From NCBI GenBank assembly GCA_016296165.1, contig JAEDJV010000011.1:1-33869 (forward strand): 33,869 nt of DNA. The letters run 5' to 3'. Below are positions 14,483 to 23,402 of this stretch, one piece after another. Within the stretch, counting starts at the first letter, position 1. Each line of letters starts with the position of its first letter. The position numbers were made by a program, and so were the translations under genes. The DNA comes from Oscillospiraceae bacterium (GTDB lineage Bacteria > Bacillota > Clostridia > Oscillospirales > Ruminococcaceae). Under the pieces are notes generated by a model. It was given only the letters and a program-made list of their open reading frames with translations. It ran no database searches and had not been told where the DNA came from.

Positions 14483-15603
14483 AAATCTTACAGGTAAACA
14501 AATTATACAGCCCGCATATCGGCGGAATAGAGCGTGTTATACAGGATATCTCTGAAAATCTTAACGACAGATATGACATTGAAGTGCTTGTTTGTCAGCC
14601 AAAGGGAAAAACATCAGATGAAGTAATAAACGGTGTAAAAGTAAGACGTTCCGGCAGTATAGGAACGTATTTTTCTATGCCGGTTTCACTTCCGTTTCTT
14701 TTTCATTTTAAGAAATTGTCAGAAAAAGCGGACATTGTTCATTTTCATCTGCCTTTTCCTCTTGCAGATCTTGCCTGTATCCTGTCAGGATACAGAGGGA
14801 AAGTAGTGATAAGCTGGCATAGTGATATAGTCAAACAAAAAAAACTTCTGACTTTGTACAAGCCGCTTATGAATGCTTTTCTTAAGAGGGCTGACTGTAT
14901 TTTGGTTGCCACAGAAGGACATATTAAAGGATCTTCATATCTCAGGCCGTATGCAGAAAAATGCAGAATAATCCCCTATGGAATAGACATCAGTATCTAT
15001 GAAGAAGCAGAAAAATATCCTTTCCTTACGGAAAAACTTAATAACAAAAACAATAAAAAGCTTATGTTTACAGGAAGGCTTGTATATTATAAAGGAATTG
15101 ACGTTCTTATAAAAGCGATGAAATATACAACAGACTGTGAGCTTTTTATAGCCGGAGACGGAGTTCTGCATGACTTGCTTTTACAGGAGGCAAATGCCGG
15201 CGGTATATCTGACAGGGTACATTTTCTGGGTGTTCTTTCAGATGAAGATCTGAGAGCGTCTTTTAATGACTGTGATATATTTATACTTCCGTCAGTTGAA
15301 AACAGTGAGGCTTTTGGAATTGTTCAGATGGAGGCTATGGTTTACGGAAAGCCGGTTATAAATACATCTCTTCCTACAGGTGTTCCGTATGTAAGTCCTG
15401 ATAAGGTAAGCGGACTTACAGTAAAACCTAAGGACGAAAAAGCTCTTGCTGAAGCTGTTGAGTTGCTGGTGCATAATGATGAACTTCGTGAGCAGTACGG
15501 CAGAGAAGCTTACAGACTGGTAAGAGAAAATTATGACATGCACAGAGTAACAGACAGAATAAGTCAGATATACGAAGAGCTGACAGGAAAGGCGGATAAA
15601 TAA
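14479..15603 (+). CDS. GT4 family glycosyltransferase
   Basis: It has 374 residues with the N-terminal glycine loop of GT4 acceptor domains (SPHIGGIERV near residue 12), the FTGRLVYYKGID donor-domain start near 197, and E-x7-E in Glu-Ala-Phe-Gly-Ile-Val-Gln-Met-Glu. The start codon overlaps the stop of the preceding glycosyltransferase (ATGA). It ends one base before the reductase gene. Donor and linkage are not predictable from sequence; the operon supplies GDP-mannose and GDP-D-rhamnose. Confidence 0.88.
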   Translation: MKILQVNKLYSPHIGGIERVIQDISENLNDRYDIEVLVCQPKGKTSDEVINGVKVRRSGSIGTYFSMPVSLPFLFHFKKLSEKADIVHFHLPFPLADLACILSGYRGKVVISWHSDIVKQKKLLTLYKPLMNAFLKRADCILVATEGHIKGSSYLRPYAEKCRIIPYGIDISIYEEAEKYPFLTEKLNNKNNKKLMFTGRLVYYKGIDVLIKAMKYTTDCELFIAGDGVLHDLLLQEANAGGISDRVHFLGVLSDEDLRASFNDCDIFILPSVENSEAFGIVQMEAMVYGKPVINTSLPTGVPYVSPDKVSGLTVKPKDEKALAEAVELLVHNDELREQYGREAYRLVRENYDMHRVTDRISQIYEELTGKADK

Positions 15604-16545
15604 ATGAAAGCATTAATAATAGGTGCAGCCGGATTTGTAGGCGGTCATCTTATAAATCATCTTGCTGCGGACTGCGGTTATGAAGTATATGCAACAAAGC
15701 TTGCACATGAGACACTTGAAACTGAAAATGCTTCTGTTCACAATCTGGATATACTGGACAAAAACGCTGTATCGGAGCTTTTGAATGAGATAAAGCCGGA
15801 TGAGATATATCACCTTGCAGCTCAGAGTTCTGTCAGGTTGTCATGGGATAAACCGCAGCTTACAGCGGATATAAACATAAAGGGTACAATAAATGTACTT
15901 GAAGCTGTCAGGGATTCAGGATGCAGTCCAAAGATTCTTCTTGTCGGCTCAGGCGAAGAATATGGATATCTTCAGCCTGATGAGATTCCTGTAAAAGAAG
16001 ATACACTGCTCAGAGCCGGAAATATCTATGCTGCAACCAAGGCGTGTCAGGGCATGCTGGGAGAGATCTATGCAAGGGCGTACGGTATGGATATCATTAT
16101 GGTCAGAGCATTTAATCATATAGGTCCGGGACAGTCAGACATATTTGTAATAGCAGATTTCTGCAGACAGACAGTACTGGCCGAACTGGGTAAAAAAGAA
16201 CCTGTGATAAGCGTCGGAAATCTCGCTGCACAGCGTGATTTTACTGATGTACGTGATATTGTCAGAGCCTATTCTTCACTTATGAAATCAGGAAAATCAG
16301 GTCAGACATATAACGTTGGAAGCGGTACGGCAAGAAGCATACAGCAGATGCTTGACATGATACTTGAAAAATCATCTGTCAGCATAGAAGTAAGACAGGA
16401 TCAGGCAAGAATGCGTCCGAGTGACGTACCTGTTATTGCTGCTGATATAAGCAGAATAAAAAATGATACCGGATGGAGTCCGTGCATACCGCTTGACAGG
16501 ACGATTGATGATATCATGGATTATTGGAGAGAAAGGGAAAAATAA
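15604..16545 (+). CDS. rmd: GDP-4-keto-6-deoxy-D-mannose reductase (Rmd type)
   Basis: This NAD(P)-dependent epimerase/reductase of 313 residues has GAAGFVG at 7-13, a Tyr-Ala-Ala-Thr-Lys catalytic pair near 141-145, and the RAFNHIGPGQ segment that I associate with Rmd rather than with GDP-fucose synthase. Rmd reduces the 4-keto product of Gmd to GDP-D-rhamnose. The early position in the same operon as manC and gmd supports this. The alternative, a UDP- or dTDP-sugar epimerase, is less likely given that context. It starts 1 base after the preceding stop, and its TAA overlaps the next ATG (TAATG). Confidence 0.83.
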   Translation: MKALIIGAAGFVGGHLINHLAADCGYEVYATKLAHETLETENASVHNLDILDKNAVSELLNEIKPDEIYHLAAQSSVRLSWDKPQLTADINIKGTINVLEAVRDSGCSPKILLVGSGEEYGYLQPDEIPVKEDTLLRAGNIYAATKACQGMLGEIYARAYGMDIIMVRAFNHIGPGQSDIFVIADFCRQTVLAELGKKEPVISVGNLAAQRDFTDVRDIVRAYSSLMKSGKSGQTYNVGSGTARSIQQMLDMILEKSSVSIEVRQDQARMRPSDVPVIAADISRIKNDTGWSPCIPLDRTIDDIMDYWREREK

Positions 16546-18524
16546 TGAAAAAAACACTTGCGTTTATATCGGCATTTCTTATCATGGCGGTTTCATCGGG
16601 TTATTTACCGACAGAAGCTGCCGCAGAATCAGATTATTCGTCAGAAGTATCCATGACAGAAGACGGAATGAAAAATGCCGAAGAATCTGTCAGGGCATTT
16701 GTTGACAGGCTCTATAATCTGGTTCTCGGCAGAAATCCTGACCCGTCGGGATTTGAGAGCTGGACACGACAGCTTTTGAGTGGTGAACGTACTGCGGCAC
16801 AGGTTTCGTACGGCATTATATTCAGCAGGGAATATAGTGAAAAAGAAACTTCCGATGAGGATTACGTTGAAATGATGTATAACGTAATGATGAACAGAAG
16901 TCCGGATTCGCAGGGAAGAGTACAATGGCTTTCACGTCTTTCCAATAACATGAGCCGTCTGTATATTTTCTGCAGTTTCATAAATTCATCTGAGTTTTCC
17001 CGTATATGCAGTGACTATGGAATAATAAGAGGAGATATCTCTCCAACAGAGAACAGAGATAAAAATGCGGATGTAACAGCATTTGTAAACAGGCTTTACA
17101 GGCTTTGCCTTGGCAGAACTCCGGATATAGCCGGACTTAACAACTGGTGTGGTTCTCTTAACGCAAAAGATCAGACAGCGGCCGAAGCTGTGAGAGGATT
17201 TGTATCTTCTGAAGAATTCAGAAACAAAAATGTTTCGAATGAAGAATATGTAAACATAATGTACCGTACACTCTTTGACAGAGAAGCTGACTCTCAGGGG
17301 AAAGCGCACTGGGTATCATGTCTTGAAGACGGATATTCGAGAACAGCGGTTTTAAGAGGATTTGTTGAATCATCCGAATTTTCTGCACTATGTCAGAGAT
17401 ATGGAATTGAACGGGGAAGTATAAATATCGGTGGATGGAAGAAAAATTCAGACGGATTTTCAATATACTATCATCCGGACTCGGAGAAACTTGTAAAGGG
17501 ATACTCAAAAATAGACGGAGTCAATTATTACTTCGATGATGAAGGGATACTCCGTACTGATTGGAGCAGACTTACAAAATGTGTGAACACATCATCTTCC
17601 GTTTACAGTTACGCTGATATGATAAATGACATATCACAGCTCCAGCAGCAGTATCCTTCACTTGTAACTGTAAGAACTCTGGGGACTACAGCTGACAGAA
17701 GACAGATATGCGATATGGTAATCGGCAATCAAGATGCAGCAAAGCAGATTGTAATACAGGCAGGCAGCTATGCTACTGAATATATGGGAAGCATGCTGGT
17801 CATGAATCAGGCAGAGGAACTGCTTTCGTGTTACTGGAACGGAAGTTATTCAGGACGATCCTACAATCAGCTTCTTGAGGATTATCAGATTCATGTCATT
17901 CCTATGCTTAATCCCGATGGCATTGCGTTAAGTCAGAACGGATTTGACGCAATAAGATCCATGTCAGTCAGATCCCGTATAATGGAGATATACAGACAGG
18001 ATTTTAATGAAGGTGTAACAGAGACTGAACTTAATGAATATCTCAGAAACTGGAAGTCAAATGCGCTTGGTGTTGATCTTAACAGAAACTTTGCTGTTGA
18101 TGAATGGTATGAGCAGGATGCGGCAAAGAGACCGGGATGTTCTATGTATCCGGGTGTATCGCCTTTCTCAGAAAATGAAACAAAGGCTGTTTCAGGTCTT
18201 GTAGACTCTCTTGAAGACTGTCGTGCAGTAATAAGCTACCATTCTTCAGGATCCATTATTAACTGGAAATATCATCAGACAGGTGAGTTTAATGATAAGT
18301 GTTTCTCGATTGGAAGTGCACTTAAAAACGTTACAGGTTATGCTCTTTCTCCGGATGTATCCGATGCAGGAGGGTTCAGTAACTGGGCGGCTGATGTAAA
18401 GAAGATACCTGCATTTACAATAAAAACAGGTAACGGTAATCCTCCTTTGGAATACCGCGAATATGAAAGCATATGGAACGCTAACAAAAATGTGATTCCG
18501 TATCTTCTTTCTTCGCTTGGATGA
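16545..18524 (+). CDS. Secreted DUF4214-repeat protein with a degenerate M14 carboxypeptidase-like domain
   Basis: Starting at the ATG that overlaps the rmd stop (after AAAGGG) gives 659 residues; an upstream ATG at 16524 would bury the signal peptide. Order: signal peptide (1 to about 27); two DUF4214 regions (about 45-155 and 180-290) with Leu-Gly-Arg-x-Pro-Asp motifs; a Trp/Tyr-rich repeat like cell-wall or glucan-binding repeats (about 295-345); an M14-like domain (about 360-659). The M14 domain keeps Arg514 in VDLNRNF, the second zinc His566 and the Pro-Phe-Ser-Glu motif. The first zinc ligand, His in the His-x-x-Glu motif, is Tyr409, and the catalytic Glu is Lys627. By family knowledge these losses should abolish peptidase activity. 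It probably binds wall peptide or glycan at the cell surface. Its place before wzm suggests a role in polysaccharide placement. Confidence 0.85.
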   Translation: MKKTLAFISAFLIMAVSSGYLPTEAAAESDYSSEVSMTEDGMKNAEESVRAFVDRLYNLVLGRNPDPSGFESWTRQLLSGERTAAQVSYGIIFSREYSEKETSDEDYVEMMYNVMMNRSPDSQGRVQWLSRLSNNMSRLYIFCSFINSSEFSRICSDYGIIRGDISPTENRDKNADVTAFVNRLYRLCLGRTPDIAGLNNWCGSLNAKDQTAAEAVRGFVSSEEFRNKNVSNEEYVNIMYRTLFDREADSQGKAHWVSCLEDGYSRTAVLRGFVESSEFSALCQRYGIERGSINIGGWKKNSDGFSIYYHPDSEKLVKGYSKIDGVNYYFDDEGILRTDWSRLTKCVNTSSSVYSYADMINDISQLQQQYPSLVTVRTLGTTADRRQICDMVIGNQDAAKQIVIQAGSYATEYMGSMLVMNQAEELLSCYWNGSYSGRSYNQLLEDYQIHVIPMLNPDGIALSQNGFDAIRSMSVRSRIMEIYRQDFNEGVTETELNEYLRNWKSNALGVDLNRNFAVDEWYEQDAAKRPGCSMYPGVSPFSENETKAVSGLVDSLEDCRAVISYHSSGSIINWKYHQTGEFNDKCFSIGSALKNVTGYALSPDVSDAGGFSNWAADVKKIPAFTIKTGNGNPPLEYREYESIWNANKNVIPYLLSSLG

Positions 18525-18569
18525 TTTTCATACATATTAAAGAAAAAAAAGAAGGTTGAAAAGTTTTTT

Positions 18570-19337
18570 ATGAAAGAACTGTATAACTACAGACAGATGA
18601 TATTCAGTCTTGTAAAAAAAGATCTCAGAGGAAGATATAAAGGCTCAGTACTTGGATTTTTATGGACATTTGTCAATCCGCTTCTGCAGCTTTGCGTTTA
18701 TACGATTGTCTTCTCTGTTCTTCTTCCTACCAATATAGATAAATATTATCTTCATCTTTTTGTTGCTCTTATCCCATGGATTTTTTTCTCCAGTTCAATA
18801 ACTGTAGGTTCAAGCTCCATAATAGCACAAAAAGATCTGGTAAAGAAAATTTATTTCCCCAGAGAAGTAATTCCGATAGCTTATGTAACAAGCTGCTTTG
18901 TAAATATGCTTCTTTGCTTTGTGGTTATTTTCGTAGTTATCGCATTCTCAGGTATAGGATTTAATTTTATTGCACTGCTTTATCTGCCGGTTATTATGAT
19001 AGTCGAATACCTCTTTGCACTCGGAATGGCAATGCTCACATCGGCTGTAACAGTGTATTTTCGCGATCTTGAGCATATTCTCGGAATAGTGACAATGGCG
19101 TGGATGTATATGACTCCTGTTATGTACTCAGTTGACATAGTTCCGGAAAAATACCAGTCTTTATTCAGTCTGAATCCTATGACGCCGGTTATTCAGGCAT
19201 ACAGAGATATACTTTATTTTGCAAAAGTCCCTGAGCTTTCCACACTTGCCTCGGCATTTGTACTCGGAGTTATATTTCTGGCAGTAGGAAGTCTGGTATT
19301 TACCAAACTTAAGAAACGCTTTGCGGAGGAGTTATAA
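18570..19337 (+). CDS. wzm: Polysaccharide ABC transporter permease (Wzm type)
   Basis: It has 255 residues and six hydrophobic segments, the ABC-2 permease layout. The N-terminus carries the family hallmark LVKKDLRGRYKGS followed by a Leu-Gly-Phe-Leu-Trp-Thr helix, and the middle has a Lys-Lys-Ile-Tyr-Phe-Pro-Arg coupling segment. Such permeases carry undecaprenyl-linked O-antigens, teichoic acids or rhamnans across the membrane with a Wzt ATPase. The stop overlaps the start of the ATPase gene (TAATG). A 45-base gap with a GAAGG-like site separates it from the upstream DUF4214 gene. Confidence 0.93.
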   Translation: MKELYNYRQMIFSLVKKDLRGRYKGSVLGFLWTFVNPLLQLCVYTIVFSVLLPTNIDKYYLHLFVALIPWIFFSSSITVGSSSIIAQKDLVKKIYFPREVIPIAYVTSCFVNMLLCFVVIFVVIAFSGIGFNFIALLYLPVIMIVEYLFALGMAMLTSAVTVYFRDLEHILGIVTMAWMYMTPVMYSVDIVPEKYQSLFSLNPMTPVIQAYRDILYFAKVPELSTLASAFVLGVIFLAVGSLVFTKLKKRFAEEL

Positions 19338-20539
19338 TGTCACAGGAAGATGCAATAGTAATAAAGGACGTTCAGAAAAAATTCAGAGTTTTCTATGATA
19401 AGGGACAGAGTTTCAAGGAGATTCTTCTTTTCAAAAACAGAAGTCATTATGAAGAGAGAACTGTGCTTAACGGTATATCACTTACAGTAAAAAAAGGTGA
19501 GGCAATAGGTCTTGTAGGTCATAACGGCTGCGGTAAGAGTACTCTTCTTAAACTGATGACACGAATTCTGTATCCGGATAACGGTTCAATCAGCATTAAT
19601 GGACGTGTTTCAAGCCTTATTGAACTCGGTGCAGGATTTCATCCTGATATGAGCGGAAGGGAAAATATATATACAAACGCAGCTATATTCGGACTTACAA
19701 AAAAGGAAATCGACAAAAGACTCAATGACATAATAAGCTTTTCAGAACTGGAGGAGTTTATTGATAATCCTGTACGAACATATTCTTCAGGTATGTACAT
19801 GAGACTTGCTTTTTCAGTTGCTATAAATGTTGACGCCGATGTTCTGCTTATAGATGAAATACTTGCCGTAGGTGATGCGAATTTTCAGGCAAAATGCTTT
19901 AACAGACTTCAGGAGATTAAAGCCAGTGGTACGACAATAGTAATTGTATCTCACGCCCTTGCGCAGATCGAGCAGATCTGTGACCGTACAGTCTGGATAA
20001 ATGACGGTAAGATCTGTGCAGAAGGTGCTCCCCGTGATATTCATCCGGTTTATCTTGAGTTTATGGGTAAAAACATGCGTGATACCGAAAGTGCAAATCT
20101 TATTGCAAGCAACAATACCCGATGGGGAAATCAGAATATAAAGATAAAGGAAGTAAAAGTTCTTGATGATGAGGGCAATGACGGAAAAGCAATTGCGACC
20201 GGCAGCAGAGTAACATTCACGATTGATTACGAAATGGTGAAAAAAACGGAGAATGTCGTTTTTGGCATTGCAATCTACAGAGTTGACGGGATACACTGTT
20301 ATGGTGTAAACACTCTGATAGACGGTCTTCCTGCGATAACCGTTGACTCGGATGGAAGTTACAGCATAACCATAGATAAACTGCAGCTTCTTCCGGGTGA
20401 ATATATTCTTGATGTATCTATAGAAAATACAGACGCGGTGCCTGTTGATTACTATAAAAATGCGCGTCGCTTCGTAACATTTTCTCCGGTTTCCGATGCC
20501 GGATGCTTCAGACTGGAACATACATGGAAAATAAATTAA
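19337..20539 (+). CDS. wzt: Polysaccharide ABC transporter ATPase with C-terminal carbohydrate-binding domain (Wzt type)
   Basis: The 400-residue protein has an ATPase domain (1 to about 245) with Walker A GHNGCGKST at 61-69, signature Tyr-Ser-Ser-Gly-Met at 149-153 and Walker B VLLIDE at 169-174. It continues into a C-terminal beta-sandwich of about 145 residues (about 255-400) like the Wzt C-terminal domain. In O9a/O8-type systems that domain binds the modified non-reducing end of the finished polymer and licenses export. TagH-like transporters that export without chain-end recognition lack it. Its presence implies a defined chain end, yet no methyltransferase or kinase that would make one is recognisable in the window. 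Confidence 0.93.
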   Translation: MSQEDAIVIKDVQKKFRVFYDKGQSFKEILLFKNRSHYEERTVLNGISLTVKKGEAIGLVGHNGCGKSTLLKLMTRILYPDNGSISINGRVSSLIELGAGFHPDMSGRENIYTNAAIFGLTKKEIDKRLNDIISFSELEEFIDNPVRTYSSGMYMRLAFSVAINVDADVLLIDEILAVGDANFQAKCFNRLQEIKASGTTIVIVSHALAQIEQICDRTVWINDGKICAEGAPRDIHPVYLEFMGKNMRDTESANLIASNNTRWGNQNIKIKEVKVLDDEGNDGKAIATGSRVTFTIDYEMVKKTENVVFGIAIYRVDGIHCYGVNTLIDGLPAITVDSDGSYSITIDKLQLLPGEYILDVSIENTDAVPVDYYKNARRFVTFSPVSDAGCFRLEHTWKIN

Positions 20540-20556
20540 TCAAAGGTGGTACTGAT

Positions 20557-21087
20557 ATGCCTGATAAATCAGAAAAAAATATTTGTATAGAAGATATAAT
20601 GGATGAAATCAGAGCTGAGATAAAGGAAAAAGGCTATAACAGTTCAATGCTCAGCTTTGAGGATGTAAAATGTGATACATCTCTTAATGATCATACAGTA
20701 GTAGGCAAGGATATGTATGCTAAAAATCTGCAGTATGTAAATCTTAACTATGGTGTTCAGCCTTATAAGCAGCTCTTCGGCAGAAGACCGGTAGTAATAT
20801 TCAGGAAAATATTAAGAAAACTGATAAAATTTTATATAGAGCCGATCGTTGAGGATCAGAATGCACTCAATGTTCGATTTGTGCAGCTTTTCAACTACAT
20901 TGACGGTAACGTTAAGCCTGTGGATGATGCTGTAAATCTTAACACATTAAGCAAACAGATAGATGATCTTGAACTCAGGATGAAATCAGCTTCATCATAT
21001 ACAGAGAATCTTGAGAAGAGAATAGCTCTGCTTGAAAAAGAAAATGAAGAGTTAAAATCACGTATCAGCATATCGGAGGCTCTCTGA
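20557..21087 (+). CDS. Small coiled-coil protein of the polysaccharide operon, function unknown
   Basis: The ATG at 20557 follows AAAGGTGG; upstream starts would overlap wzt. The 176 residues contain an acidic N-terminal helix (about 9-27, Asp-Ile-Met-Asp-Glu-Ile-Arg), a central basic amphipathic stretch (about 76-100) ending in Phe-Tyr-Ile-Glu-Pro-Ile-Val, and a C-terminal heptad-rich coiled coil (about 127-172). I recall similar N-termini in front of methyltransferase or glycosyltransferase domains in other Firmicutes and cyanobacterial clusters, but no catalytic domain is present here. There is no signal peptide or clear membrane helix; the basic stretch could lie on the membrane. Placed directly after wzt, it might scaffold the assembly enzymes or set chain length, as the WbdD coiled coil does; that is a hypothesis. 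Confidence 0.7.
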   Translation: MPDKSEKNICIEDIMDEIRAEIKEKGYNSSMLSFEDVKCDTSLNDHTVVGKDMYAKNLQYVNLNYGVQPYKQLFGRRPVVIFRKILRKLIKFYIEPIVEDQNALNVRFVQLFNYIDGNVKPVDDAVNLNTLSKQIDDLELRMKSASSYTENLEKRIALLEKENEELKSRISISEAL

Positions 21088-21090
21088 CAA

Positions 21091-22164
21091 ATGAAAATAA
21101 TTCAGCTTCTTCCTACTATCTCATTTGGCGATGCTGTGGGAAATGACACTTTAGCGCTAAAAAAGGTTATATCGGAACTTGGATACGAAACAGAGATATA
21201 TTCTGAAAATGTAGACGAAAGACTTCCGAAAAAATCAGCGCACAAACTTTCAAAAATTCCGAAACTGAATAAAAACGACATTATCATCTATCATAAGTCA
21301 ACCGGTACACGCATGAGCTTCGAACTGGATAAGTATAAATGTCATAAGATGATGATATATCATAATGTTACACCTCCTCATTTTTTCGCTCCGTATAGTC
21401 TGAGAAGTGCAGAACTTACTAAGTACGGTCTTGAGGGAATGAAGTACCTTTCTGATAAGATAGAGTACTGTATGGCTGATTCAGAGTTTAACAGACAGAA
21501 TCTTATAGATGCCGGTTACAAATGTCCTATAGACGTAAGACCTATACTTATTCCGTTTGATGATTATAAAAAAACTCCAAACGAATCTGTTATAAAAAAA
21601 TACAGAGACGGGTATGTAAACATTATTTTTGTCGGAAGAATAGCTCCTAACAAGAAACAGGAAGACATAATACGCACTTTTTGCTACTATAAAAAATATA
21701 TAAACAGCAAGTCGAGACTTATTTTTGTCGGTTCGTACTCCGGTATGGAGAGCTATTATGACAGACTGACAAGATATGTGAAAGCACTGGAGCTGGATGA
21801 TGTTGTGTTTACCGGACATATTCCTTTTGCGGATATACTTGCTTACTATCATGCTGCAGATGTTTTTCTCTGTATGAGTGAACATGAAGGCTTTTGTGTT
21901 CCTTTGGTTGAAGCAATGTTTTTTGATGTACCTGTAGTGGCATACAGCAGCTGTGCTGTTCCATATACGATGAACGGAAGCGGAGCAGTAATAGATACCA
22001 AAGATCCGGTGGAAGTTGCTATGCTTATAGACAGGATAGTTAATGACAGTGTTCTAAAGGATAAACTTATAAAATCACAGCGTGAGAGACTTAAGGATTT
22101 TTCATATGAAGAAGTGAAGAAGACTTTTGTAAACCAGCTGCAGTCGTATATAAAATCAATTTAA
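21091..22164 (+). CDS. GT4 family glycosyltransferase
   Basis: This GT-B enzyme has 357 residues. The donor domain opens with FVGRIAPNKKQEDIIR near 178, and the E-x7-E motif lies in HEGFCVPLVEAMFFDVPVV near 270. The APNKKQ form is one I associate with mannosyltransferases that build polymannose chains, which would suit the GDP-mannose supply here; this is weak evidence. The N-terminal acceptor domain starts with Gln-Leu-Leu-Pro-Thr. It begins 3 bases after the coiled-coil gene and is followed by a 14-base gap. Confidence 0.87.
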   Translation: MKIIQLLPTISFGDAVGNDTLALKKVISELGYETEIYSENVDERLPKKSAHKLSKIPKLNKNDIIIYHKSTGTRMSFELDKYKCHKMMIYHNVTPPHFFAPYSLRSAELTKYGLEGMKYLSDKIEYCMADSEFNRQNLIDAGYKCPIDVRPILIPFDDYKKTPNESVIKKYRDGYVNIIFVGRIAPNKKQEDIIRTFCYYKKYINSKSRLIFVGSYSGMESYYDRLTRYVKALELDDVVFTGHIPFADILAYYHAADVFLCMSEHEGFCVPLVEAMFFDVPVVAYSSCAVPYTMNGSGAVIDTKDPVEVAMLIDRIVNDSVLKDKLIKSQRERLKDFSYEEVKKTFVNQLQSYIKSI

Positions 22165-22178
22165 GGTGATATAATATT

Positions 22179-23378
22179 ATGAAGAAGATAGGTTTTGTCA
22201 TTCCATGGTACGGTGAAAATATTCCTGGCGGTGCAGAGATGGAACTTCGTGAAGTTACATCCCATCTTCAGAAGGCAGGAGCAGATGTTGAGATTCTTGC
22301 TACTTGTGTAAAGGATTTTACAAGTGACTGGAATACCAACTACTATAAGCCGGGGATGGATAATGTCGGCGGTATTCCTGTAAGGCGTTTTAAAGTTAAA
22401 AAGAGAGACACAGGTGTTTTTGATGCTGTAAACGCAAAACTTATGAAAAACGAACTGATAAGTATTAAGGAAGAAGAAGCATTTATTGAAAATATGGTAA
22501 ACAGTACTGATCTGTATGAGTATATTGCTTCTCACAGCAATGAATATTCGTTTTTTGTATATATTCCGTATATGTTCGGCACTACCTACTTCGGAATAAG
22601 AGCCTGTCCTGAGAAGGCAGTTCTTATACCTTGCTTTCATGATGAAGCGTACGCCTATATGACAAGATTCAGGGAAGCTTTTGCGGTCGTGCGGGGGATG
22701 ATTTTTAACGCACGCCCTGAGCTGGAACTTGCTGAACGTTTGTATGACACCTCGAATGTCAGCAAAATACTTATGGGTATCGGTATGGATACTGATATCA
22801 GCGGTGACGCTGAGAGATTCCGTAAGAAGTCTGGCATAGAGGATCCTTTTATTCTGTACTGCGGGAGAAAGGACAAGGGCAAAAATGTGGACACTCTTCT
22901 CAGGTATTTTGATGAATACAGAAGAAGAAACAATACCAATCTCAGACTTGTACTGACAGGCGGCGGAAAACTTGATTTTCCGGAAAGTTCACGTGAGTAT
23001 ATTCACGACCTGGGATTTGTTGATGTGCAGGATAAGTATGATGCACAGACAGCCGCAGCGCTTTTGTGTCAGCCTTCGAAGAACGAGAGTTTTTCTCTTG
23101 TTATAATGGAGAGCTGGCTTTGCGGCAGACCGGTGCTTGTTCACAGCGGCTGTGAAGTTACAAAGAATTTTGTAAGAGAATCAGACGGCGGACTTTATTT
23201 TGCTGACTATTTTGAATTTGAGGGATGCGTAAACTTCATTCTGAAAAATGAAGAAATCAGCAAAAAAATGGGACTCAACGGTCGCGGATATGTTCTTGAG
23301 AATTTTTCATGGGATATAATAGTGGAAAAATACATGAATTTCTTTGAAAAACTTGAGAGTGAAAGAATAAGTAAATAA
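22179..23378 (+). CDS. GT4 family glycosyltransferase (first of a paralogous pair)
   Basis: It has 399 residues, with IPGGAEME near the N-terminus as the acceptor-domain glycine loop, the donor-domain segment Tyr-Cys-Gly-Arg-Lys-Asp-Lys-Gly-Lys-Asn near 228, and E-x7-E in Glu-Ser-Phe-Ser-Leu-Val-Ile-Met-Glu. After that motif both this protein and the next carry the unusual shared strings CEV, then SDGGLY and YFEFEGC, so the two arose by duplication. It starts after AAGGTGAT. Donor and acceptor are unknown. Confidence 0.87.
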   Translation: MKKIGFVIPWYGENIPGGAEMELREVTSHLQKAGADVEILATCVKDFTSDWNTNYYKPGMDNVGGIPVRRFKVKKRDTGVFDAVNAKLMKNELISIKEEEAFIENMVNSTDLYEYIASHSNEYSFFVYIPYMFGTTYFGIRACPEKAVLIPCFHDEAYAYMTRFREAFAVVRGMIFNARPELELAERLYDTSNVSKILMGIGMDTDISGDAERFRKKSGIEDPFILYCGRKDKGKNVDTLLRYFDEYRRRNNTNLRLVLTGGGKLDFPESSREYIHDLGFVDVQDKYDAQTAAALLCQPSKNESFSLVIMESWLCGRPVLVHSGCEVTKNFVRESDGGLYFADYFEFEGCVNFILKNEEISKKMGLNGRGYVLENFSWDIIVEKYMNFFEKLESERISK

Positions 23379-23402
23379 AAATAATAATACAGGGTATAAA
23401 AA

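Noticed and set aside
16545..18524. Active M14 peptidoglycan carboxypeptidase
   Set aside because: The first zinc-binding His is Tyr and the catalytic Glu is Lys, so activity is not expected.
19814..20521. 235-codon open frame on the minus strand opposite wzt
   Set aside because: It mirrors a well-supported wzt frame, has no ribosome-binding site, and its Tyr/Ile/Asn-rich composition is what an antisense frame gives.
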